Assembly: GCA_030765065.1 (NCBI GenBank)
Contig: CM060986.1
Coordinates: 137,348,142-137,412,141, forward strand
Source of the DNA: Deroplatys truncata
Taxonomy: Eukaryota > Arthropoda > Insecta > Mantodea > Mantidae
Length of the DNA stretch: 64,000 nt
Direction: 5' to 3'
Both the position numbers and the translations under genes were made by a program. Positions 36,586-46,769 of the stretch are shown in pieces. Each line of letters starts with the position of its first letter. The first letter of the stretch is position 1. The notes beneath the pieces were generated by a model that had not been told where the DNA came from, made no database searches, and was given only the letters and a program-made list of their open reading frames with translations.

Positions 36586-36658
36586 GCCATGGTAGCTCAG
36601 TGGTTAGAGCAACCGGACGGAGACCGGGAGTTCCGTGGTTCAAATCCCGGCTATGGCA
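36586..36658 (+). repeat. tRNA-like segment, inverted unit 2
   Basis: Same 73 bases. The upstream part of this unit has an extra AATTTGAGATCTC duplication near 36500-36520. Confidence 0.75.
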
Positions 36659-36690
36659 TTGAATTTTTCAGTCATCTGATTCTACCTTTC

Positions 36691-36775
36691 CAATATAGTA
36701 AGAATAGTTTGTATACCCACTAATAAACAATAGAGGATAGAGAGAGTCATGTGAATGTAATCACGTTAGATTTTT
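36691..36775 (-). repeat. Family A 5'-end fragment (subfamily B, inverted)
   Basis: TAGTTTGTATACCCACTAAT, AAACAATAGAGGATAGAG and GTCATGTGAATGTAATCAC, then TTAGATTTTTT, which is the subfamily B start read backwards. It truncates the last array unit. Confidence 0.7.
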
Positions 36776-36815
36776 TATGTTCTTCCAAATTTATTAATGT
36801 CCACACAGATATACT

Positions 36816-36818
<3 letters not shown>

Positions 36819-36856
<38 letters not shown>

Positions 36857-36857
36857 A
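36819..36857. repeat. (CA)n microsatellite
   Basis: About 17 CA units followed by CCACCCACAGAAACGG. The flank (TATACTGACA before, TAAAATCCCGCAATCGAATT after) resembles the middle of family A. Confidence 0.9.
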
Positions 36858-36929
36858 CCCACAGAAACGGAGCTCTTTCTTCATCATACCTCAAAGCTTG
36901 TACTTCCAGCTAAAATCCCGCAATCGAAT

Positions 36930-37775
36930 TTTTACTTTCTCTACTACATATAGCAAGTAGGGGAAGTATTGCATTCCACCCAAAAATTCCATATCGAGAT
37001 TTCACAGAAAATACATGTTTTGAGGTGCCCTGAATCCAAATAAAGCAATTTTATAAAACATGTCCGCGCGCGCGCGCGTGTGTGTGTGTGTTTGTTTGTC
37101 TGACTGTGCACAGCATATCTCAAAAACGAAAAGTCGGATAAATACCAAACTTTGAATTTGAGTTTAGTATCTTCCAAGAATGCGACAGAGAGATTTTTAA
37201 GAAAATCCACCCATCCCAAATCACCTTTTACACGGAACATTTTTCGAAAATTGTGATTTTCTCAAAAATTGCTCTAACGGTTTTGATTGAAATATAATAT
37301 GTTTAAGATTTTTTTATGGCAAATGAAATGTATTTGTTGAATTTTCAGGGAATGTCCCCGAAGGTCCTCTTCATTCTGAATGGCTTTCGCATAACCGGTA
37401 AACCGTAAGAGATAGACAAAATTTTACTACACAAAAATGTGTATCTGGTTAAAACATACAATTTATGTCATATACATTTTTTTTTGTCGAGTGAACCATT
37501 TCCGGGATATTCCTTGTTATTTGTTTGAATTTTCCAATACTTATATACTTTTTCTCAAATAGGAAATCATTTCTTTTTTATGTCCTGGACATGCAGAGAG
37601 AATGAAATGCACCACATAGCAACCAGCTCTTAAAACATCGCTTAAAGCCTACCATATTCTCCTGCGACCCATTCCCCTGTTTATCTTTATTAACATGAAG
37701 TAGATGGAGACTAGGCATTTGTAAAAGACTTTGTACAAGAGTAGGTAAAGTCATGTGAGTGCAACACACAGATTT
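36930..37775 (-). repeat. Family A repeat, copy 9
   Basis: TTTTTACTTTCTCTACTACA to GTGAGTGCAACACACAGATT. The alternating tract here is (CG)n followed by (TG)n (about 37064-37090), a transition not seen in the other copies. Confidence 0.85.
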
Positions 37776-38618
37776 CTTTTTGGTGAAATGGAATAGGTAC
37801 CAAATTGGTAGAAAAAGTTCAATTGGCGTAAATGAAGGTCACATCCTTTCCTGTCGTTACAATTTCCCGGAAGTTTGTTGTAAATGTCATAATTTGTTAC
37901 AAGTAGCCTTTGGAAAATTGTGCATGCATAGATGTACACATACAAGCATACAATCCAAGTATCAGTGAAAATCTTAAAATCAAGATTATATTTTATAATT
38001 AGACACTACTGCTTTTAAACTGTATACTTAGAAGTATATCTTATGTTACAGTGTACCAACTAGCAATAAATTTGTATTTATTCCGCAAATTATTCACACA
38101 AAATCTTGCTTTATATTTATTTCATGTTAATAATGACAAATGCTGGCAGAATCGATTTCAGTACATTTTTGTAAAGTTCACCATGCCATCGGAGGCAATG
38201 GATTCCGCCTGGCGTATGCCTCCACCTCAGAAATGGGTCCAGTTCATCGCTTGGTGGAATGAGGTAAATGGGCCATATGGGGAGCATTAGAAACGACGAT
38301 GCCAGTTTTGTAGCAGTTACACAAGAACACACTCCAGGGTGATATGAGTAAATTGTTTTGTATTTGTCTACCTTGATATAGGGGACGCAGAGGTTACTAA
38401 AAACAAAGATGACTGATGTCGCATGTCAACGTTCTAACTTGGGTCACAGAGATGTAACCAGAGAAATCACCAGACAACCTATTTACAAAGGAGCACTATT
38501 TCGGTCTTCTAGTATTATGAGTCATTGTCATAACATACTACTCTGTAGTATTCTTTTCTTCGGTGCAAAGGTTTGATCATCACTAGGCAGAGCGGTTTTA
38601 GCAAGTAAACCAAGTGAC
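37776..38618. other. No recognised gene apart from one exon-like segment
   Basis: Unique-looking DNA; see the entry at 38183-38263. Confidence 0.35.
38183..38263 (+). CDS. Possible short coding exon (unidentified)
   Basis: CACCATGC gives a good start context. The 27 codons read MPSEAMDSAWRMPPPQKWVQ then FIAWWNE, more GC-rich than the surroundings, and end at GAG followed by GTAAATG, a credible splice donor. The unspliced frame stops 25 bases later. No family is recognised. It could be the first coding exon of a gene continuing to the right, or chance. Confidence 0.2.
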
Positions 38619-39581
38619 CAGGGGCGTCCAATAAGTCAGTTTCCCTATTTTATAAAAAACCTTACACACAATTGATCATATTGCATTAATTTTATTTACA
38701 TGGTGCAATCCTTCTGTTACTTTTCTACATAATCAACATGTTTTTCCAAGCATTTTTTGGTCGTGAAACAAGTTTTTCCAAGCCAGTGTTGTACCAGGTC
38801 GGGTCCTGTGCTCGCAACCAGCTGTTCACTGATTTGACTCCATCATCGGTGTTAAAAGTGCTTACCTTTGAGTTGGAGGAACATGTGAAAATCACTCGGG
38901 GCAAGCTCCGGTGAATACGAGAAAACTTTCCAAGTTGAATGTTGACCCAGGTGGAGCTCAGAAGATTCAACTGGGAAGTTTTTTCGCATCCTCCATATTC
39001 ACCAGATCTTTTCTCAAGTGATTTTCACATGTTTCTTTGACTCAAAGGTCATCATGGAGGTAAGCACTTTAACACCGTGACGAAGATCAATCAGAAGTGA
39101 ACAGCTGGCTACGAGCTCAGGACCCGACTTCTGGTTCACTTCTGATTGATCTTCGTCACGGTGTTAAAGTACTTACCTCCATATGACCTTTGAGTCAGGG
39201 GAACATGTGAAAATCACTTGGAAAAAGATATGGAGAATGCGAGAAAACTTCCCAGTTGAATCTTCTAAGCTCCGTCTGGGTTTTCACTGGAGCTTCCCCC
39301 AAGTGATATTCACATGTTCCTTCAACTCAAAGGTAAGCACTTTTAACACCGATGATGAAGTCAAATCAGTGAACAGCTGGTTACGAGTACAGGACCCGAC
39401 CTGGTACAACACTGGCTTGGAAAAACTTGTGTTACGTCCCCAAAAATGCTTGAAAAAACATGTTGACTATGTAGAAAAGTAACAGAAGGATTGTACGATA
39501 TAAATAAAATTAATTCAATATGATAAATTGTGTGTAATATTTTTTATAAAATAGGGAAACTTACTTATTGGACGACCCTCG
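38619..39581. mobile_element. Foldback element built from two mariner-like 3' ends
   Basis: Left end GGGGCGTCCAATAAGTCAG and right end (reverse complement) GAGGGTCGTCCAATAAGTAA start arms of roughly 330 bp that match through the whole element end. Each arm encodes, pointing inwards, the same transposase C-terminus; the plus-strand version at about 39360-39482 reads VKSVNSWLRVQDPTWYNTGL then EKLVL and KKHVDYVEK, the mariner pattern Y-GIQKLV-R--KC----GDYVEK. Inside lies a second palindrome, arms about 38951-39102 and 39134-39283 around a 31-base loop centred on 39118. A TA lies at the right border (39582-39583). Confidence 0.8.
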
Positions 39582-39589
39582 TAGGAACG

Positions 39590-40500
39590 CACGAACGAAC
39601 GTCGAGAGAAGGTGGAAGCGCTTGTGACCTTGTAGTGTTCTCAGTAAAGACATATAATGTACAGTTTAAAGGCAGTACACCCTACTTGATAGCAGATAGA
39701 CCAGAATTAAGGAGTGTTAGAAGGTAAAAAAGTAATGTATGTTTAGTTATTGATAGTGTGCAATAAAGTTACCTTATGACTTAATTAAGGCATTAGTATA
39801 CAGAAGTCTAAGTTACATTGACTTTTGTTTTACATCGAAAGCTGTAAAGTGTTTAAAGCAATATCCACTTTTAACGTATGACACAGATCCTCAAGAACTT
39901 CTGATCCATAGTTTGCAGATCAGGAGGTTGAAATACACTTTTCTCATTTTCCCTTCTAGTAATGTCACATGTTCCTTGTGTTTAATTGATTTTCAGGTTG
40001 TTTAATATGGTGTTTTAAATGTCCGTTGTTACTTCTGTTGTTTTCACCATATATGCTAAAGTGTTCCATGCCAAAGTCCGCTACAAACGATGCTTATTGT
40101 TATGATGTTTTTGATGTACGAACTCTTCTTTCCTTTAGACATGTTGCCACAGTTCTCCACCGGTGCATGCGTCGAATAAATGGAACAGTCGCAACGAAAT
40201 CATCTGTTGGGTTGGGGTGGAGAGTGTCCGTCACAATATCTGATGTTACCTATACTCCATGCAGCAACATGATTGCTCTGTTTACTTACTAAAACCACTC
40301 TGAACGTAGGTACATAATTGTGTTTAATGAAACAGAAGATACAAATTTTTAAACTTTTAAGTTTAAATTATCTATCACCTGAAGTAAAAGCTACAAATAT
40401 GTTTTTGTAGAAGGGTCCGTTGTACAATAAACAAGAAATACTCAATGTTTTAGGTAATTCATTTCTTATTCCATGCTACATACCTTAAGTTTTCCTTCTA
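39590..40500. other. No gene recognised
   Basis: AT-rich. A pyrimidine tract with AG at 40130-40139 precedes a 50-codon GC-richer frame (to 40292), but nothing identifies a product. Confidence 0.35.
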
Positions 40501-40505
40501 CACTT

Positions 40506-40855
40506 TTGTTGACTCGCTAACTGAAATTTTCAGCAAAATTATTTTCAACATGATTTGCCTTACACCAGCCAATGCAGCGATTAAATATATATCATATTGC
40601 TTTCTGTATCTTTTGAGTGAATATCTCTAGTGTAATTCTTCTGCTGCTTTTGTAACTTTACCTGGTTCTTCTATTTCAGTTTCGTCTAAATTAATAATTT
40701 CCGTTATTTAATATTTATGTAGGTTATATAGATACAAAAATAACGTTTTAGATCAAAGAAAGCAGAAGGCTGTCAGTATAACGTATAGGTGAATTCTACA
40801 ACGAATTGCAATAAATTGAAGTTGGACGATTTGTATTACGAATAGATAATGATAA
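40506..40855 (+). repeat. Family D direct repeat, copy 1
   Basis: TTTTGTTGACTCGCTAACTG to GGACGATTTGTATTACGAAT. Matches 42273-42612 in the same orientation with roughly 15-20% difference by eye. Confidence 0.8.
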
Positions 40856-41129
40856 TTCTACTCAGTTTCTATATTGGCTTAAATTCTCATTTTAGTGTAC
40901 ACTAAATTGTTGTGGCTTCTTTTATAGAAGCTCGCTGACAGTCCATAAAATCATTGCGTGCTGCATCTGAGATGCATTTTTCTGTATCTAAGTTATCATT
41001 GCAGAAGAAAGTGCGCCATTGGTATTGTTGGTTTCAGGGAGACTGAAACTGGTGGTCCGGAAGTCCAATCTTCATCTTCAAAGCAGACAGTTGTTAATAT
41101 GACGTTTGCAAACAGCGATTATTTATATA

Positions 41130-41632
41130 CATGGTTATTCAAAAAGAAGGAACAGATTTTAAATATTCATTTTTAATGAACGACAATAGATAACGACACA
41201 TACGACACATCATTGAATAGAGGAAGGCTCAAAGTTTTAAGCCCCACCTATTAGTTCCATTCAGTGCCTACAGCGGCGCTGGATTTGTCTTCGAGAAAAT
41301 GGCGACGCCACAGGAAAAGTCGTTTTGTGTGCTGCATCATGCAAAGAGTGAATCTATTGTTTCATTGCAGCGTGAATTTCGTTGTAAGTTGAACAACGAG
41401 CCGCTTCGTCATAAAAAATTTACAATTGATAGAATAAATTCTTAGAAGATGGTTGCGTATGCAAACGGAAGAGCACTGGTCGTCCTCACATAACAAATGA
41501 TGCTCATTTTGAACACATAAAATAAAATGTTGAACTTTTCTCTATTCAGTTATGTATCGCATGTGTCGCTATCTATTGTCGTTTATTAGAAATAAATATT
41601 TAAAGTCTGTTCCTTCTTTTTGAATAACCCTG
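41130..41632. mobile_element. 503-bp nonautonomous Tc1/mariner-superfamily element
   Basis: Termini CATGGTTATTCAAAAAGAAG (left) and, reversed, CAGGGTTATTCAAAAAGAAG (right) start inverted repeats of about 90 bp, and TA dinucleotides flank both ends. The interior on the plus strand holds an N-terminal transposase remnant: MATPQEKSFCVLHHAKSESI, VSLQREFRCK and, one frame over, EDGCVCKRKSTGRPHI. This is the pattern of the DUF4817-type DNA-binding domain. The catalytic core is gone, so mobility would depend on a related autonomous element. Confidence 0.9.
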
Positions 41633-41777
41633 TACGTCCTTCAAGAAGCCTTCTTGCCCGCGTTGCAAATGTCCCTAAGGGTTCATCACAGCTGATTTTC
41701 AATACAAAAAAGATTAACTCCATAAGCAGCAAGACATTTCTTAAGTGGACTGGCGGCGGAAGTCAGTGACGAGGGTC

Positions 41778-43450
41778 TAAAAAAATCTGATGTGTTACAT
41801 TCACATGACTTTGTCTAGCCTCTATCGTTTATTTAGTGGCTATACAAACTATTCTTACGAAAGGTTATTTTTCCTGTTTACTTCATTTTAATCGAGATAA
41901 CCCTTTTTAAAAATAGCTACATTATACATTTCGTTATAAATATAAAGGGATAGTCAGATACTTAAGAACTTGACGCTAATATGCTGGCCATAAAAGTCCA
42001 TACTCTTTCCATGAAATCGCGAGAAACAAATGAATGTCGACAGGACTTAAAAGGAATGACAATGAAGATTACGATACAGCGGGTAAAAGTAGGGTTTTAG
42101 TTTGCAGGTATGAATGTTTATGAAGCATAGTGAGGTATAAACTATTTTTAGAGAGCGCCAAATTTACAAAATATCAATATTATTATGTTGATTCCTGAAA
42201 CTAACAGAGATGACATTTAGAAGCGGTTCTTGAAACAAGAGAAATTACGTTAAAAGAGCGAGATCTCAGATGTTTTGTTGATTCGCTAGCAGTCATTTTC
42301 AGTGAAATTATTTTCAACATGTTTTGTCTTACACCTGCCAATGAAGCGATTAAATACTATATCATATTGCTTTCTGGATTTTTTGAGTAAGTACTTCTAG
42401 TGTGATGCTTCTGCCGCTTTTGTAATTTCACCTGACTCTTCCATTTCACTTTCTTCTGAATTCATAATTTCCGCCATTTAATATTTATGCAGGTTATAAA
42501 AGATAAAAGAATAACGTTTTAGATCAAAGAAAGCAGAAAGCTGCCAATATGATGTATAGCTTAACTCTACAACGAATTGGGATAAATGAGGATTTGTATT
42601 GCGAACAGAAAATACGACCTCCATGAAATATTAATAATGTAAAAAGACATAATGAAAAGTAAAACCTAATCATACCAAGTCGAGTTATTAAACATGTGAA
42701 AATAGAAAGGGTAATTGCCATGTGATTGGACTTGAAACTAACCTTGGTCACAATGAAGATTATCTAGTGCGATAATCTAAAGCTATTAGCTCTTGTGCAC
42801 TGTGTTAGAAGTTCTACTTTTAGGCCATGCTGGCTAAAAAGTAAAGTATTTATCAACTCAATCATTTATAACGTATATCTTGGAAACGGCTTATGCATAA
42901 AAATGTTATTTGGAACAAATTGTGTGTTTTAAAGAATATGCATTTTTCTGTTTTTATCTATCTCTTAACCTAATTAAGTTATACAAGTACAAAATTCCTT
43001 CCGAATGAAGAGGACTTCACGGGTTATTTCCAGAAAATTCAAGATATAAATTTAATTTCTCATGTAAATATCTTTAATATATAATATTTTAATAAAACTC
43101 GTTAGAGCTACTTTGAGAAAATACGATAAAGGATTTACAAAAATGTTCCACGTAAAGATAAGTTGAGGTGAAGGAGGGATTTAGATAAAAATCTTCATGT
43201 GAACATCTTTGGAAGATACTAAACTTAAATTTCAAGTTTGGTATTTATCCGAATTTTCGTTTTTAACCTCTCTCTCTTACACACTCACACATACACACAC
43301 AGTGAAAACCACACAGGGACCTTATTCTAAAAAGTTATTTTTTCGGATCCAGGGGTCCTAAAACATGTATTTTCGGTAAAATCTTATATAAATTTTTTGA
43401 GTAAAATGCAATACCTTCCCTGCGTACTGCGTACGTGGTAGAGAAAGTAA
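41778..43450 (+). repeat. Family A repeat, subfamily B, split by other sequence
   Basis: The 5' part (41778-42050) starts AAAATCTGATGTGTTACATT with CCTCTATCGTTTATTTAGTGG. The 3' part (about 42870-43450) resumes at CTTGGAAACGGCTTATGCAT and ends GTACGTGGTAGAGAAAGTAA, with a CA tract near 43276-43304. The intervening ~0.8 kb includes family D copy 2. Confidence 0.75.
42273..42612 (+). repeat. Family D direct repeat, copy 2
   Basis: TTTTGTTGATTCGCTAGCAG through TAACGTTTTAGATCAAAGAA to GAGGATTTGTATTGCGAAC. Confidence 0.8.
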
Positions 43451-43785
43451 TAAACTATTGAAAAATATTACGAAGCAAACATTACTTTAAAAATATTTCT
43501 TGTGTAATTTCTTGCACATTAATTAAACATTTATTTGTCTTTCATAATATTTGTTTCTTCGTTACTTTAGTGAGCTTAAAGTACATACTTAACCAATTAT
43601 TATGCTTTATATCTAAGAGTGAACCAAGACAAAAGGAACACTTTATCGATGTTTTTAAACACGATCTTAAAGATGCAATGCAGAACAATAAAGGTAGAAA
43701 GAAACGTAGAGAAAAAGAAAAAAAATCAGCATTAACGGAATAGTGCCAGCATAGCTGCGGATTAATTAGTATGTATTAAAAAGAA

Positions 43786-44690
43786 TCTGAGGGAGTATTT
43801 TTAACACCTAAATGATTTCAGTATAATTATATGATATAAAAAAATAACAGCCCGCCTTAAAGCAATATGTGTATGAATAACATATAAAATATATGTAACA
43901 GTCATTGTATTATGTTTATATTAATATGTACATGTTTAATAATGTTATGTAAATGTATTACATAATTTAATAATGTAGGAGCTGTGACAATATAGGTCAA
44001 AATTTGCTAACAATGAAGTAAAAATTAGGTAACCTGAGGCAGTAATGAATTGTAAAGTTTAATAATGCTACTAGTAATTCTTGGAGCAACAATAATGTAA
44101 TTTTTGAGACAGTTAATAAATAGCCAATCAACAACCAGAAAACCTGAAAGTTAAATAAAAGTATTTTATTGGAGTAAAATAAGCCAATCAGAGGCTTGAA
44201 ATATAAAAAAATTGCAAATTCAAGCGGTAAACGCCAGTTGCTAGAGGAAAACGTACCTGAGCAGTTCGTTCGTTCAGTACATATTCAGTGTGAGACAAAA
44301 ATTCATTAGGGCGAGTATATTATAAAGTTTACGTGTTAAAAAGTGCGAGTAATTAATAAATAATTTCACAGCTCTCTATATCAGTGAAGTGTTGTTTAAT
44401 CGTGTGAGGGATTAATAAAAGGAGTGAATTAAAAATTATAATTTGTGTAAGCCTAGATTCTTTAGCCGCATTACCCCCCGCAAAGAGACATATGTTTCTA
44501 GAAATTAATACTGGCGCAGCTGAGGCAAACCTAAATATGTATAATATTTAAAGAAACATAAAAATACAAAGTAGATTCCTAAATATTGGGGCGAAGGCCA
44601 CCGGAAAGTAAACTTGGGGCGAAGGCCACCGGAAAGTAAACACTGGGGCGAAGGCCACCGGAAACTTCCATACGTGGGACTACAATAATC
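43786..44690 (-). repeat. Family C interspersed repeat (LTR-like), copy 3
   Basis: Inverted relative to copies 1 and 2. The plus strand reads GAGGGAGTATTTTTAACAC, AACAGCCCGCCTTAAAGCAA, TCACAGCTCTCTATATCAG and ATTAATAAAAGGAGTGAATT. It ends with three tandem GGGGCGAAGGCCACCGGAAA units. Confidence 0.6.
44588..44668. repeat. Three tandem ~27-bp units
   Basis: GGGGCGAAGGCCACCGGAAA plus GTAAACTT or GTAAACACT, three times in a row. The other family C copies have one or two diverged units at the corresponding place. Confidence 0.9.
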
Positions 44691-44699
44691 AACCTTCTC

Positions 44700-45326
44700 A
44701 AATCGAACTTATTTGGTACCTTAATTTAACTACTCAAGTTCATTTTCCTTTTTCTACATCTGTTACAAAGAAAACAAATAGTATGTAAGGTCATAATACA
44801 GTGTAGGTGTTGACAGTCTGTGACTATTTGCAAGAGCTTACGCTTCACGAAACAGCTGGCGGAAATGGCCGCTCTTAAAATTTTATTATGGAAACGCAGA
44901 AAGGCAATAAAAAGCAAACTAAAAGGCATTTAAATGCAAACCATTCAAGCTATCTAGAAGACAGCTTCGTCGTTTTTCCAATGCCTTGCGAAAGAGAAAA
45001 TATATTTTCGCATGTAAGACAAATAAAAGCAGTTTCCGTTTAAACTTTGCTGTTCGGTGCATGCAATGAAAATGTTTTCAAGAGTCGTAAAGAGAAAAAC
45101 ATAACTTAAGGCAGAATAGAGCCGTGCAGAAAAGGCTGGTAATGAAATTAAATGCTAAAAGCTTTAGCTCCTCAAATGTACGATTTGGTTGTACTATTAC
45201 GGATTTATCTTAAAATACAGTAAGTTAACAGTACATAATACTGCAAAATGAGGAAGTAAGTTGGAAATACGTTTTACAGGATCGAGGAGGAATAACAAAC
45301 GGGCGAGTAAAATAATTGACAAACAA
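44700..45326. other. No gene recognised
   Basis: AT-rich spacer with short frames only. Confidence 0.4.
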
Positions 45327-45328
45327 TA

Positions 45329-46670
45329 CAGGGTGATTTATGAAGAATGATACATTTATTTCTTTAATTGTTTCAAAACGAGCTATGCTAGCGACAAATT
45401 ATTATACCTGAAATGCAGACGAATTTTGGGAGATTATTACATCTATAGCTAAAGTTGAAAGTGTCTTCCATCCTGCATAAGACACAACTCAACACGTCGT
45501 TCCATGTTATTGGCCACTCGTTGGACGAGTCTGTTATTAATAACTTGAATCTCCTGTGTAATGTTGTGCTTCGTCCAATGTCTGGGGACGTGTGGTATAA
45601 ACCCTGTCTTTTAAGTAACCCAATAAAAAGAAGTCCGTGGATGTCAAATCCGGAGATCTCAGTGGCCACAGGTTCTTGGAAATTATCCGATCGTCAAAGA
45701 AACTTGCAATTAGTGCCATGGATTCATTTGACGTATGGCATGTAGCGCCGTCCTGCTGAAAGTATCCTTGACTCAGCTCTACATTGTCTAGTTGTTCTGC
45801 AAACTGCATGAAAATCCTTAGTACTCTGCAGTGCTCACATTGTTTTAAAAAAATTGTTCCCACTATTCTCTGTGCAGATATTGCGCACCAAAATCCGATT
45901 TTAACCGGGTGCATAGGTACTTCATGAATAACATGTGGATTTTCGCTGGCCCAATAGCGTGAGTTATTTGAGTTCACATAGGCAGATAAATGGAACCATG
46001 CTTCATCTGTGAACCATGTGATGGACAATATGATAGGAATTTGCACAACGAACGCCTGAAACAAACGACAACAATTCAGTCGTCTATCTTTATCTGGTTC
46101 CTGTAACTGATGGACAACCGTAAACCTACACGGCTTTAGGCCTGTAGTTTTCAAAGCTCTCTGACACATTGGGTAGCTGTACCGTGCCTCCTGCGACAAA
46201 CGTCTTAATGATTTTTTGGGTGACTGATCCAGTCGTGCTCTTACGTCAACAACGACCGTGGGAAGCCTAGATGAACGAGTTTTGCCTTTTTCGCTCACCA
46301 GAGATCCAATTGTTTCCAATTTGTTTACCAGTCCCAGTATTGTGTTTCTTTGGGGAGGATTCCAAACATCAAATTCTTTCTGGTATGCCCTTTGAGTAGT
46401 TGTAATTGAATTCGCAATGCAGTATTGCTTTACAAGGAAGAGTCGTTCATTTAATGTGTACTCCATTTTCACGTTGACTAGAACAAAATCTCAAAAACAG
46501 TTTCCGACAATAAAACTAACAATTACGAATAAAACATCTGCGCATCTAGTGTCAGGCAATCGAAACTCCAGAATATTCCTCTTAATTTGGTGGTAAAATT
46601 GGGGTATTGAGTGAATTTCGAACACAATAATTAAAGAATGAAATGTGTCAGTTCTTCATATATCACCCTG
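45329..46670 (-). mobile_element. Complete Tc1/mariner-superfamily transposon (1342 bp)
   Basis: Left end CAGGGTGATTTATGAAGAAT and right end, reversed, CAGGGTGATATATGAAGAAC begin imperfect inverted repeats of about 45 bp (both continue to a TTCTTTAATT-type block). TA dinucleotides at 45327-45328 and 46671-46672 are the expected target-site duplication. The element holds a single transposase gene on the minus strand. Confidence 0.95.
45449..46472 (-). pseudogene. Transposase of the 1342-bp element (one frameshift near the end)
   Basis: The main frame runs from ATG at 46472 to a stop at 45537 (311 residues). Residues ~1-100 are a DUF4817-type helix-turn-helix region (MKMEYTLNERLFLVKQY, QREF-like AYQKEFDVWNPPQRNTI, VSEKGKTRSSRLP). 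A second DNA-binding part follows (KKSLRRLSQEARYSYPMCQR). The DDE core shows WFTDEAWFHLS (first Asp), KIGFWCAIS, YFQQDGATCHTS (second Asp) and LRSPDLTSTDFFLLGYLKDR with the third acidic residue an Asp. Near 45560 a one- or two-base change moves the last ~38 residues into another frame; there QEIQVINNRLVQRVANNM continues to a natural stop at 45449-45451. Without the tail it is probably inactive, but the lesion is recent and single. Confidence 0.9.
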
Positions 46671-46769
46671 TATTAAAGATATGAGATACGAGTCGACTGA
46701 AAATCGAATCGATATGCCAGTTTACTCATGGTAAACGAAACAACGACCGTCTCCCATTTCTAAACTACA

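Larger units (their letters stand above)
34801..36690. repeat. Tandem and inverted array of a 319-bp tRNA-like module
   Basis: Minus-oriented units begin at 34801, 35120, 35439 (194 bp, internally deleted), 35633 and 35952 (partial, to about 36036). The array then flips: after a short AAAGAACAATTG-rich joint, plus-oriented units run 36060-36166 (partial), 36167-36485 and 36486-36690 (truncated). Full units are 319 bp and nearly identical; one difference seen is GATAGAATC in the first unit and GGTAGAATC in the others. Each unit has GTAAGTCGCCATTGGGGTAT, ATTTGAGATCTCCTTGTGG, TTACCGGGAAAAATGCG, the tRNA-like segment, and GTGTGAAAGAACAATTAATT. Confidence 0.92.

Noticed and set aside
34960..36658. 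Functional tRNA genes in the 319-bp modules
   Set aside because: The layout is tRNA-like, but position 33 is C, the T-stem has two mismatches, a GGA anticodon would need the long serine variable arm, and the copies lie in a repeat array. Kept as tRNA-like repeats.
34801..36690. CRISPR-like array of regular repeats
   Set aside because: Units are 319 bp with no variable spacers, the context is eukaryotic, and the array inverts.
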